Assembly: GCA_921293015.1 (NCBI GenBank)
Contig: OV121090.1
Location: forward strand, 4,588,001-4,652,000
Length of the DNA stretch: 64,000 nt
Direction: 5' to 3'
Source: Phorcus lineatus
Taxonomy: Eukaryota; Mollusca; Gastropoda; Trochida; Trochidae
Below, piece by piece: positions 33,533 through 45,324 of the stretch; within the stretch, counting starts at the first letter, position 1, and each line of letters opens with the position of its first letter. The notes below the pieces were generated by a model that saw only the letters and a list, made by a program, of their open reading frames with translations, was not told the DNA's origin and made no database searches. The translations under genes were made by a program, and so were the position numbers.

Positions 33533-36500
33533 ATATTTATATAGCGCCTGACCTCGTAATTTGAGCACTACAACAATGTCATTGTTTCAAATAAATCAGG
33601 TACTTGATAGAGGCTTATAAATTTTTTCACCATTTACCAACCCTACACGCTAAAGAAAAAGCAAAATGCAATAGTTTACCTTTGTTAAAAAGGTAGCATT
33701 CTAACTTCTATAGCTCTTGATAACGTTTTTCACGGGAAGAAGTAGAATTAACATGTCGGAGAAGATATTACAAAATATTGCAGTAGAATATGACTTTGAT
33801 GTAGTTTTTACTGCAAGTCCTAAGATCCGAAGCTCTTTAAGAACCAAAAATAGATGGGTGGGATGGAAAATTGTGATCTGGCTAAGAGTGACGCAAGTGA
33901 TATATTGGCCACATCAAGAAACAAGGACCTTGATCTTTTTCTTCAACTCTACCATTGCATATAAATTAATGGCCAGGGAGATATCTTTACGTGAGAGAAT
34001 CGTTTTATCCAAAGTTACCAAATACATTTGATCATAAGACAATTGCAGGATGAATAATACTTTGGCAGCTTGCGGATTAACCAAGTGTTTAGAGGACTGT
34101 AATAAAATGAGTTTCACGATGAAAACGGAGTTTTTATGACTCCTAAATCACACATCCCTCTGCACGGTGCGCATGATAGGTTCGTCAGAGGTGCTTCAGT
34201 CGTGAATCGAATTAGGCAGTTATCGAATTTCAAATCAACTACTTAAATGAGCACACATGCAGAACTGTGCTCATCAGAGGAATTATTCCAAGGACGTCGC
34301 CCAGTTGGACAGCAAAGCCCCGTCTCCGTAGGATGAACGTTTACTGCTTGAATAGTTCCGAACTGGAGATGATACCTTCCATCCTTGATGTTCGCTGAGG
34401 TAAGCAATTATCTGCCTGAGTTATGAGCAAAGCGGTAAACTAGATTTACATCATCCATCAGCGTGAGCACATCGGACGTTGAGACTTTCCGCACCAACAC
34501 CTCCACAAATTTATATAGCTCTTCTTAAAGTTGCAGTCATACCCATTCGCGTCTTCCTACAGATGAAGATGGCACTGTCTTTCTGCAGTCGTTATATTCT
34601 CGCATGATCAGTCTGTCCTGTCTTCCTGCAGGATTAAAGTGTCCTATCCTGCAGACAAGATGGTCCATTCCTGCTGCAGGAATAGAGTGTACTGTCAACC
34701 AGCTCATACACGTCAAGTCTACGGGACAATAAAATATAATGGGCATCGATGTTTATTGGCAATCTCAGGGGATAATATTTTCTTTAAGGAAATAGTCCAC
34801 AATCCGTCTCCGAACCATGACATAAATATAAGCTTTCAGTGACATTTTTAAGGATTCAAGCACTCAAGGTATTAACTGGGGTATAGGCTTACTTGGAACC
34901 ATCGATATCTAGAAAACGAATTGCAGTTGTTTGCATCTGCAGTGAGATGTTGTCGCCATAGCGTGCTTTGTGACCACTTAATGAGTCTGACCAGATGTAT
35001 TATCCGTATACGAGAACCTTGTGGGTGACATCTGGTTCATTTGGTAGCTTCAAACAGACGCTTATAAACAGAAGATCAAGCATCTTTGCTGTTTATAGAA
35101 ATTCGATGCGCGTCTCATGTCGTCCTACTGGGTTTTCTTTGTATCAACACAAGTGGCGAGACAAGCCTGTAAACACCTACATGGCAATGTCTTCCCAAGA
35201 TCACACAGCTCTGCAGATGACAGTGAGAGACCCGGATAATTCACCTTTGACCTCTCGTCTGATCACAGATTAAGGAGACCAGCGTATCATTTTGCGATAA
35301 GTACAATGCGAGGGTCTTTTCGCCAGACGGGAGTCCTTATTGGACAATGTTTCTCATCTGTTCCTGGTGTGATGTCTATTCCAGGGTTGAAATATTCTAT
35401 CTAAATAACCTGTATAAGTGCTGAAAGAATATCGTCCCAGAATACAGCATTGGTAATATATTGATTTCTTCCCAGGATTACCTTAGAATAGTTTTATTAG
35501 TATAATTTGTTTTACTGTAAGGTACATGGAGTAAAAATACTCTTCATTAATGAATTTTTCTTTGATATATAAAACCAAGGATGACACATTCATAATAAAA
35601 CTATATATGCTTATAGGTACATTAGAATATGATGAAAATGTACCTAACGAATGCTACCATTATGTTTCTTATACAGTGCAAGAAATATATACAATTTTAT
35701 TTGTTATCGACAATTCAATTTGTTTGACTAAAGACACATCAAAACCCGCATGCTTGACCCTTTCACTCTTTTGTCCGTTGAATTCATTATGATATTTGTA
35801 TAATGCTGATAAATATTTTGTTCCGTTACGATCATTCTTCAGTTTACTATCAGGTTCATACCATCTGATCGATCGAACAGTATGGATACAAGACTAAAAC
35901 TAATAAAGAAGATATAAACGTTTTCGCTTCTCTGTTGACCGTACGGTGCGCCATGTGCTTTCGATATTTTCATTCCCTGAAAAATGTTTAGTTAAACCCA
36001 TAGAGGAGATGTAAGCTGTAAAATATTATATTGACATTATCCTACAGGACCATTACTTACATCAATATGAGAGCAAGAACTCCGTTCATTTATGTTGCAG
36101 TTTCTTGTTAAAATTTATATACATGTGTTTATTTACACACATCGCTTCCCATATGTCTGTAATTAGTATCGATATTCAATAGGTGTTGAATATTCATGTG
36201 TTATGAGTACCGAGTAATTACCATTTTATGTTTATCGTTTGACAATGTCAATTGGAAGTAAATAGTTAAATATTTGAACTCACACGTTTATTTGTACGTT
36301 CTTACTGGTTTGTGTTAACACTCTGAGAGAGTATTGATTAAACTCAACTGAACTGCTTCGGAATCTAGAACTTAAGACATTTTAGGTTATCTATCACATT
36401 ATCGTCAATCAAAGTAGCAAGTTGTCTGAGGGAAATAAAGTGATCTGGCGAAAAGATAAACTTACGCTACCTATTGCAAGATAATCTTTCTTAATCAATG

Positions 36501-36685
36501 CAAAGACTTCTTGAACAAACTTACAAAGTTAGATTGAGCCACGCGATTCCATTTCCGTAACCTTCAAATGCCTGATATAAGTCCACACTAAAATGGCCCA
36601 TGCATTTTTCTCGTGAAGCATGACCTTTTTTCTTCGACTACGGATAAATGCAATTTTAAAACATAAAATGTTTTTATACGAAAAC
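33532..36685. other. Intergenic or intronic DNA; weak minisatellite near 34,540-34,700
   Basis: At about 34,540-34,700 variants of gtcttcctgcag and agtgtcct recur four or five times at irregular 25-45-base spacing, a very decayed minisatellite. Frames such as 33,717-34,031 and 34,995-35,273 have no recognisable domain. Confidence 0.45.
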
Positions 36686-36689
36686 CACT

Positions 36690-36762
36690 TAGACGGTGCC
36701 CGAGTAGCGCAGCGCAGCGTGCCTAGGGAACCGGTCCTTGATTTCCCGCAAAATATTGGGGC
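36690..36762 (+). mobile_element. Possible decayed tRNA-like SINE head
   Basis: The stretch gtgcccgagtagcgcagcgc … gtgcctagggaaccggtcc … ttgatttcccgc resembles a tRNA-like head with an A-box-like block and a corrupted B box. The usual SINE body does not follow. It is flagged only because of this resemblance. A TGACGTCA octamer lies at 36,787-36,794. Confidence 0.25.
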
Positions 36763-36799
36763 TTTGACGGACATGACGTAATTTAATGACGTCATCTCA

Positions 36800-37288
36800 A
36801 CCCTAAACGCAGAGCGACTAATTCCTAATAGAGTTTCCTTACCCTCTGATAAAGTCATATTGGCATAAAATAATCTTAATTTGGGAAATGTGAAAAAAAA
36901 TACATTTCATTTTCCAAAAGAAACGTAACGTCGTCAACTGGGAAAATGGTAGATAAAATGGTTTGCTGTTATAGTCCTCAATTTTAAATGGCGTTTTTCT
37001 ATGATCCTACACAGATTTAAGGATAACGAAGTGTTGATGTCACATAAAACATCATGTCTCCTAAACCTTCGTTTCCATTGGTGTTCAGTATGAATAACAC
37101 CACAAATGTCATACGCCATGTCAAAGCTATGAAAACTAACTGAAATAGGATCTCAACCCTTCAAATATCAGATCAGCCGGACATGAGGTGGGTCACCAAA
37201 ATGTAATCCAGTGACGAACTGCGCTTACTGTTGTTGAACTGGATTGTTAAGTTAATCTAGTAACCTTGTTCATCTTGATGGCTTGTTT

Positions 37289-37324
<36 letters not shown>

Positions 37325-39740
37325 CCGTAAACAGACGAGAGAGTGTCTTTTTCCCAATTGATTTGCTTTTATCTAAGAGATCTTTTCGATTTAACCAATT
37401 GATATGAAACATAGGAAACAAAGACAGGTATGTATTTATATTTAATTTGCAGGTTACACCTGAAAGTTTTAAACAATCATAAAATGGAAATGTAAAACTT
37501 AACTGAAATTTTTGCAGTTTTTAGAAACATAGAAACAACTAGAAACATATTTTAGTAACGATTAGAAAACTTTTGTAGGTTGCCCTTAAAGTTGTTCTAG
37601 CAACACATTTGCATTGCTTCTTTTACCTTTTGAGATCCATATTCTCCTGTTAATTCCGTAACCATATTTAAGAAATACATATGAACATGTTAACTTAAAG
37701 GATGAAATTTATTGATAACACAGATACAAATAAATCGCTCTCACATAAGTTAATAAAGGCTAAAACTAACAGAAGAAGTGGCATTTCTACCTTAAACGAG
37801 TATCAGTTTGATATAAAATAACTCGAGAGTCTGATTATACCTATCATCAAAAATCATATTTCATGAGTCTCCATGGAGAATATACAAATCTAAACACAGC
37901 AATAAAATTAGACTTGTTGATGTCATAGCATTGTGATGTCATCATATATACAACCTGGTGACACTGTGATATAATTGATGATTTAAAAGCATTGTGATGT
38001 CATGAAAATACCGATTGCAAAGCAGTGGCAAAATCAGTTTGGAACAAAATATCTCCGGCGAGATGCTGCTTGCTCGCATATCTTATTGGAGCCAGGTTTC
38101 GGAAGATCAATGCATAGCAGGTTGAGATGAAGCCCTGACTTGATGCCCACCAGGGATATAGTGTGATGATATGCTAGTCATATCAACCAAACCCTAGGGA
38201 CAACTAACCTGTATAAATGCCCTGATAAACATCAAGAACTGTAAAACTAAGATCGCCACTGTCTGACCATCGAGGGTCGCTGGCTCTTATCTAGAAGTCG
38301 GTGATATTTTCACTTAGCCGAGTTAACCTAAAACGAGCGTCATCAGGGAGCGGTAAGTTGAGACAGACGGCTACAAGAGTAGATTAGCTTCTTCAAGCTC
38401 CACTGCAAAGCTTTCTCATGACGTTTATTACCGCTGTTTCGCTTTAAAACTTATTTAGCTAGAATTGGGGACAGGGTGGTAGTGTGGTCAAGGGGGTAAA
38501 GGGAGATAACATTGTTAAACCTAAAAATTTACTTAACAGTTTTGCAGATATACCATTTGAAGTTCGCAAAGAGCTTTAATCAGTACTCACAGCTGACTTT
38601 TCAATTCAGGTGAACTCAATTATAGATCCGAATCAAGTAGCCGACGGAAGTGATTTCTAGGTAGATTTCTATGGTCGATGATGAGGAAATTCAACATTGC
38701 ATCAAACTGAAAAACCCTTCATTCCAATTATGTTCGAGAAAGAACGGTTCGATAATAAATCGATTTTTAATGAATGGTTCACTGATGACGCGAGCCATAG
38801 ATATATCTCTGAAATCATATCTTACAAAGATAATGTAAAGACTTAGTAATAAATTTGAAAATGTCGGGTATATGAATTTTTTTTATCCTTTTAGGTACCA
38901 TAAATATAATGCTTCTTTCAATATTGTGGAACTCATGACCACAACTAGAGATTTTTCTTGTCAAATATTAAAAATTCAGAAATTTAAAAATAGAAAAAAT
39001 GCCCGATCACTGGAACAAGATCTTCACTCAATCTGCGCTAACTTCTCAAAGTATATCACCAGAACTATCATAATGCTTTTCATGAAGCATAAAGACGTAA
39101 AGGTTGAGGCAGTCATTACTACAAAGCCTGTCTAATTCCGTCTTATAGACAGGGAAGGCGCCAGAGACCTTAGTTGTATGGTTTATGATGGCAATGACTC
39201 GCGTATCGCATAGGCGGTTGCAGAGCGAAAATATGTGCTTTAGTGATTAATATCTTGAGGAAATACAACCTTTATTAAATAATATTCTCGATGTGAGGAA
39301 AGGAGATTTACTGCCGTGGCTGTAACGAGAAAAATAATGTGATTATCTATAGAAATGCGTGGCCCTATGACTGTTGAGAACCTTTTAGTAGAGGAAAGGG
39401 TCTAAACAGGGAGGGTATGAGCGGCAGTGTGAGAGAACAGTCCACCATGGGCTCGTTACACAGCTTTGATTTATTTAAAGCAAAGATTGTAGAATCAATC
39501 AAGTATTCTTATTTTAAGTAACAGTTTCGTGGCTTGCAGATGCACATCTGCGGGCAGAGGAGCGTTAAGTCGTGGCGTTAATTAGGTAATTTCTCGTCTA
39601 ACTCACGACTAACTTGCAATCCCAGAAGCATAAGCGCTGCACCACGAGAGTCCCATTTAGAAGGAACCCTACGTAAATCATATTTCTGTTGCATAATGGT
39701 TCAATCATGGCAGGGTAATTGATTGAGAAAATGGCTCACG
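36800..39740. other. Intergenic or intronic DNA, no supported gene
   Basis: A (TA)n microsatellite lies at 37,292-37,323. The frame at 38,872-39,135 (87 codons, plus) sits in an AT-rich stretch (38,450-39,135) with several adjoining short frames that might be a very old element, but I recognise no motif. Confidence 0.5.
37292..37323. repeat. (TA)n microsatellite
   Basis: Sixteen uninterrupted TA units. Confidence 0.95.
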
Positions 39741-39741
39741 A

Positions 39742-39880
39742 TCCACACATCTTACAAGTAGTCTCCGTACTGTGATTTTCTAGCAATGTTCTCCTAATGA
39801 CAATCATTTGGGCCGCGATGCTGCTTTCATTTCCTGTTCGCAGATCGCCGAAAAAAGGATCAAGTCAGCACTTTAACAGT
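39742..39880 (+). repeat. Local direct repeat, copy 1 (139 bp)
   Basis: The block from tccacacatcttac to a final cagt recurs at 41,296-41,434 with about ten substitutions by eye and no net length change. Shared phrases include agtagtctccgtactgtgat and gggccgcgatgctgctttca. It contains no open frame in common. Confidence 0.88.
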
Positions 39881-40471
39881 ATTCATTTGACAGGATCGAC
39901 AGTAGCACCTTTGCTCACTTTACCAGCGTAATTTATTATCTCATTTCTTGTCCCCTGTAGGCCAAACAGGAATTGTATCTGCTTGAATAAACCATTAATG
40001 CTCGAATTGATTTAAATATATGTCTGGTTGTTTCTCTCTAGAGCAAGGAAAAAAGATAAAGACCTGTTTTATTAAAAGTAACGACGTAAAAAGGTGACAA
40101 CTTGCAATGTTTTTTCGCATTTAATGATGATCGATTCTGGGTGATTTGCCCCGTATGATGGATGGTAACCGGTAGCGCTATATTGTAAACGAACGCTAAG
40201 AGTTTGTGAAGTTATACATGGAAAGTAAATGATGACAATGATGACATATAGCCTAGTAGGAAAACAGTGTCACTAATATCATCCTGGTGCGCAGTGCGGA
40301 ATCTAGGCTACAACTATGACCCTTCCCTCTATCGAATAGAGAAATTTACGTTAACTTACATTTTCACTTTGATATTTTCAATACATTATTACACGGTCAT
40401 GGAGTATTCCGCAGTTCATGATAATTTTTGGTGAAATACTTGCCTCGAGAATTGAAACAACCGTTTCTCGG

Positions 40472-40786
40472 GTCACAGTCCTTTCGTCACTTTACTAAGT
40501 GACCCTAAACATTATTGGCGCTTTCCTGACGTCATGCTGATAGCATGTCAAGGCCTTATCATTTACCGCTTGAAATCAGATGCTGTCAACATGAAACAAA
40601 AACATACTTATATGATGAATTTACCATCTTACAGGTCACAGTTACTTGTAACCTTTTAACGTCACTATACTGGGTGAACTTGAACATTATTGCTGCTCTA
40701 TGACGCCGAGGTGACAGCTAGTCATGCCATTAACCTCTTGAGACCATTCGACGTCAATATAAAACAAAAACATAATTATATGATGA
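40472..40786 (+). repeat. Degenerate tandem duplication, two units of about 150-165 bp
   Basis: Unit 1 (about 40,472-40,618) and unit 2 (about 40,636-40,786) share in order gtcacagt, a 'cgtcactata/ttta' block, aacattattg, ctcatgcca/atgtca and finally aaacaaaaacata followed by ttatatgatga. Divergence is considerable, so the duplication is old. Unit 1 carries a TGACGTCA octamer at 40,527-40,534. Confidence 0.65.
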
Positions 40787-41295
40787 TAGATTTTATGTTT
40801 CTCCTTGACAACTTTACCATCATTTTGTTGAAAAATTTAAATTTTACTTGGGTTTATGCCAATTTAAATCCTACTCGACGAGATAGCGAAAACATTAACT
40901 GCGTGATATTCATACATCAATAATACAGAAATGTCATACCATATATTGGACGATACAACTTGAGTATCGCCCGGACTATGGTGAATGAATCGTGAAAATC
41001 ATGTTTTCATCACAGAGTTGGCTGTTTTGTTTGATGAATAGGAACGAGCAATAAGGATAGAGAAAACCCTTTATTATTTTATTTGTATTTATACCGATGT
41101 AATGAAACGCTTGATTTATATGTATACATATACATGTATGTGTACATAATACATGGCAACTCTTTTAATATTACTATATTTGATTCTAAGAAGATATAAA
41201 TATTTTCTTACTTATATCGTGATTATTAAAAAAGGGTTATTTAATCACAATGTGATCATATTGTAACAGTATTGGGTTTGGTAAATACAATGAGC

Positions 41296-41434
41296 TCCAC
41301 ACATCTTACCAGTAGTCTCCGTACTGTGATTTTTTAGCAATGTTCTCCCAATGACAATCTTTTGGGCCGCGATGCTGCTTTCATTTCCTGTTCGTAGATC
41401 GTCGAAAAAATTATCAACTCAGCACTCAAACAGT
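41296..41434 (+). repeat. Local direct repeat, copy 2 (139 bp)
   Basis: Second copy of 39,742-39,880, about 1.55 kb downstream in the same orientation. A 98-codon minus frame (41,334-41,630) overlaps it but is not conserved in copy 1. Confidence 0.88.
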
Positions 41435-41518
41435 AGCCTCTCGTCTCTGCGACAACATTACGTAAATGACACATGACGTAAATGTTACATATAGTCATAT
41501 AGTCAAGCATTTTGCCAT

Positions 41519-41870
41519 GGGCAATTTTCAAGTGAAACTTTGATATCAAGGAATTCTCATGATATCGATATATCGATATGTTTGAATGATATCTTATTTC
41601 CACGTGTGTATCAGGGAACTCTATAATCATTGATATGTTTGAATGTTATTTGCACATGATATAAATCTGTATCAATGATAGTTGACAATATAGTTGACAA
41701 AATGTTTCATGACGTCAAACCAACGTGCTATGACTTAATGGCAGTTTTCAAGGGTAATCTTGGTATCAAGGAATTCTCATAATATTGATATGTTGGCATG
41801 TAATACTATTTGCACATTAAATAAGTCTGTATTGATCATAGCTATATAGTTTAAATTGTAGGTAATTAGG
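41519..41870 (+). repeat. Degenerate tandem duplication, period about 220-240
   Basis: Both units contain gcaattttcaag or gcagttttcaag, then tatcaaggaattctcat, then a 'gatatgttt/ggcatg' block, then atttgcacat and ctgtat. The units start near 41,519 and 41,740. A TGACGTCA octamer lies at 41,710-41,717 between them. Confidence 0.65.
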
Positions 41871-41989
41871 CTTTATGTACACGAATGAAAATTATATAAT
41901 AGAATAATTACAGGTAAGACACATATACTCATAATAATTCGTCAATTGTTAATTTCCTTTATCATGAACCTTTCAAATCAGATATAGAG

Positions 41990-42135
41990 AATACTACACG
42001 AGGTCTCATTACGTACGAATTATACGAAACGAGTGTCCTTCCGGCGGTATCTGACCGAGCGAAAGCGAGGTCAGATACCAAAGGAAGGTCACGAGTTTCG
42101 TATAATTCGTACGTAATGAGACCGAGTGTGGTATT
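41990..42135. repeat. Long fold-back (arms 67 nt, 12-nt apex)
   Basis: Arms 41,990-42,056 and 42,069-42,135 are reverse complements with a perfect 28-bp core that begins gtctcattacgtacg and ends atacgaaac, plus a perfect ggtatctgacc next to the apex. The apex is gagcgaaagcga. Mismatches fall in short blocks, notably gag in one arm facing the complement of tcg in the other, twice. No open frame lies inside. A related partial copy of the outer arm lies at 43,226-43,258. Confidence 0.9.
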
Positions 42136-43298
42136 TTATTTATTACCCACGTTCTAAATGCAAAAAAATGGGGAAAAAAACTGTTATTTTGTAGTTTTCA
42201 TGTTTTCAAACCGAAACCAGTTTCGTAAAGCGGTTGCGGAGGAATTTCAGATTACCTATGGCCACTGCACTTCTTTTGACCTTCGTGCGTATGCGCAACA
42301 GAATAAATCCATATAGGTTTTTCAATTGAAAGAAAACGAAACCAAAGGAACAACTTAAGAACTTTAATAACAACTAACTCAAGCTTCAAAAGAAGCAAAT
42401 TTCATCTTTTCATATGTGAATAGCGTACAACTATTGTTTTTGTCATTTCGCCCCGCACAACATCTACCGTCAACCGTCACTTGAACGACACTTGACGTGT
42501 GACCTAGTTTAGCATTCGAGTCGGCTCGATCACAGGACGGGTTACGGAATTCTCACGCTTTTCCCTACCCTGACATTGGTTACTACAGAAGTTAATGTTT
42601 ATCGTGCCAACATAAGATGGGGGCAGCGAGTATCGAGTTCCTAAACCCAGGACGAGATGGAGTTGGAGCTAGTGATGGTCGCATTGTGCTGGCAGTGACT
42701 GCGTTGGATTGGGGCGGCATGGTTTGCTGAAGGGCAAGGTCACCGTCACAGGAAATAACGCTGCTAAGCTACGTTTTGATGTTGAACACACTGAATGTCC
42801 CCAGAGGTTTAACAACTGAAGTAACTCTTCCTCGCATAGTACCATCGATTGTACCATCGCTGTCATTGACACAAATGTGAGTCGCCATGTTTTAAAAAGA
42901 CATTTTAGACAGAAAAACAAAGCAGACAAACTCTTAAAAATCTATTTATTTTCCAAAAAAATGTAAATTACTTTTAGTGTCTTCCAAAAACGTACTCTTA
43001 TGCTTTGTGGTGTATTTATTTGTTCTTGTAAGTAGTTTAAGTACTATCGTTAATGCGAGATGTAACAACCTGTGAAAATGACGTAGTAAACGTTTTTAAA
43101 ATGAATGACTTCACGTGATTGTTATGAATGAAAAAGGAGTTCCGTCAGAACATGACCTAAGTGAAAGGTCAACGGTTATCCAATCAAATCGTTAGAATAC
43201 GGGTCAAATGGTTACGACACAGGTCAATGCGATACGACACTCGTGTGACGTACGGAATTAGTATGCAACTGCCTATACGCTGATCACGTGGGTAATAA
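42136..43298. mobile_element. Possible larger element bounded by TTATTACCCACG inverted ends
   Basis: Ttattacccacg at 42,140-42,151 faces its exact reverse complement at 43,287-43,298. Just inside the right end, 43,226-43,258 (gatacgacactcgtg … acgtacggaatta) resembles the left arm of the adjacent fold-back. The interior contains an 86-codon minus frame (42,669-42,929) and, in another minus frame, about 39 codons that open MATHICVNDSDGTIDGTMR. I recognise neither. The whole region may be one non-autonomous transposon with the fold-back as one end. No target duplication was found. Confidence 0.4.
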
Positions 43299-43299
43299 G

Positions 43300-45150
43300 A
43301 TAGAAGACTCAACATAGGCAAGCTTCCTTCTCACCGCAAAGAAAAGTATTGGGTTTTCTGATAGCCGTAATTGATCAGTTACACATTTGCTTTATAATTT
43401 TATTTTTTGAGATAATGTTTTTGGCTAAAGAGAATCTTATGTTTTGTGTTTTTTAAGCCTTGATAACAAGAAAATGTGGTCAATGATGAGTTGTACTACT
43501 TTCAAATCATTAAGAGAAATGATGAACGAATTATGAAGTCTCAAATGAATGAACATATGCAATTAATGAGAGATGGATAGAAAATGTTTGAAAAGAAAAT
43601 ACTGATTTGATATGATCATTGTGAGGCAAGCTTACTTCACCTGACAGAACTCAGTAATTTATATTAATACGTGATATTTATTTCCGATATGAAAGATCAT
43701 GATTTGTTTCACATGCATGTTTTCCGAAATTATGTATCAGGTATCAGATTGAATCTAGTATCGGTTTACCGATAAGAAAATGAAATATTATATGTATATA
43801 TATATATATATATAATTCCCAACACTAATGTTGCGATGACGTAATATAGATGCCATTCTAATTTTCATTTTGTAGGGTTTTTTTAATTTATGACATTATT
43901 CTAAAAAAAATAATAGACTCGATCATTGAGTTTTTATTTCATCTTAATATCTTAATTATTCCCAAAATAATCTCTTAAAGTGAATTATGAAAGAGGAATT
44001 TCAGTCAAGATTATATCAAGTAAGACGTTATTTCTATATTTCAACATTGTTAATATTCCACATTGATTTTCCCTACATAATATTACTTTTACTGCATGTG
44101 TCTACATGTGTACACATCTCTTATACCTATAACATTTGTATGACAATAAATGTCATTATTTAAACATTGGACTGTTTTCAAAAATTTATATTGCATCAAT
44201 CAGGGTTTTTTTTAAACGTAATATTCAAGACAGATGAAATAATGAGATTCACAGTTGTCCCTCGTTTTAAAGCGATCAAACATATTTGATTCGTTGTTAC
44301 TACTTTGTCATACTTATAATTCAATTATAGTTGAATACATAGTAAATATAAGATGACTGATGATCACTTGAGTTCCGGTCATGTTTTATATATCCAAATA
44401 AAGTTATTTCTTCATCTATAGACGTTACAGAAATGGCAATAGTGCTATCGACTCTACTCAATCTTCTTATATCACGGGGACAAAATTTTCTACTCTGGGA
44501 ACATCTTCAGCTACTTGTAAACCATTCTCCCTTGGGGGTCGTATCAAGTGCTGTCTACATGTTGAGCTATGGATTCTCTCCCCTCTAAAATCTACACGGA
44601 TGGTTCCAGAGATTTCTGATTCTATTGATAGAGGACTTTTTTTGGTTAATTGATTCCGTATGAAACTGAGTAAGCTTGGGGGTATTGGCCATACTAATAG
44701 CAGTGTCGGAGCTTCAGCTTGTTTCCATACGTTACAAAGCCCGTCTTTTATGCAAGAATTACTCGCAGTATGTTCGTAAATACATTTGTTCTATTTCTGT
44801 TTGACTCGCATTAACTGGCACCCGAAGGCTTTTCATAGGGTTTGATATTAAAAACTTCGATGAAATTGGCAGACTTTCACTGTCCTCCAGCGTAGAAAAA
44901 ACCATCATTCTCTTCATGCTTTTCAATCTTAAACTTTCGACATTTACGTAACAAAGAGACTTATTATGGTAGTTAAAGGATGCTTTGTGGTAAAAGTTTT
45001 CTTTGGAAGAATAAGAGTAACTTAATTAGGAATGTTGGTTCTTGCTTTCTAATAACCTTTCGTTTGAGTTTTGAAAGTTTTTATGTTTGCTTCAAATAAC
45101 TCTGAAATACCAAATACCAAATATCAACTATTAGAACATTATATATATAT
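43300..45150. other. Intergenic or intronic DNA, no supported gene
   Basis: AT-rich sequence without open frames of note. A (TA)n run lies at about 43,795-43,814. Nothing else can be supported. Confidence 0.65.
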
Positions 45151-45152
45151 AT

Positions 45153-45324
45153 ATATTGAAATGAGGTAAACGTGAGAAATTAGGATTGAAAATACTTGAT
45201 TGATAGAAGATAAGATAAAGAGAGGTATAGAGAAATAAAGAACATATGGACCAATTTATATATATATCTTCTATCAATCAAGTATTTTCAATCCTAATTT
45301 CTCACGTTTACCTCATTTCAATAT
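45153..45324. repeat. Perfect 60-bp inverted repeat with 52-nt loop
   Basis: Arms 45,153-45,212 and 45,265-45,324 are exact reverse complements over 60 bp (outer end atattgaaatgagg, inner end tgatagaagata). The loop is 52 nt and ends in a (ta)n run. A (ta)n run also lies directly outside the left arm. Perfect identity points to a recent or actively maintained palindrome. It could be a small MITE, a palindrome made by DNA repair, or the source of a hairpin RNA. Confidence 0.95.
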
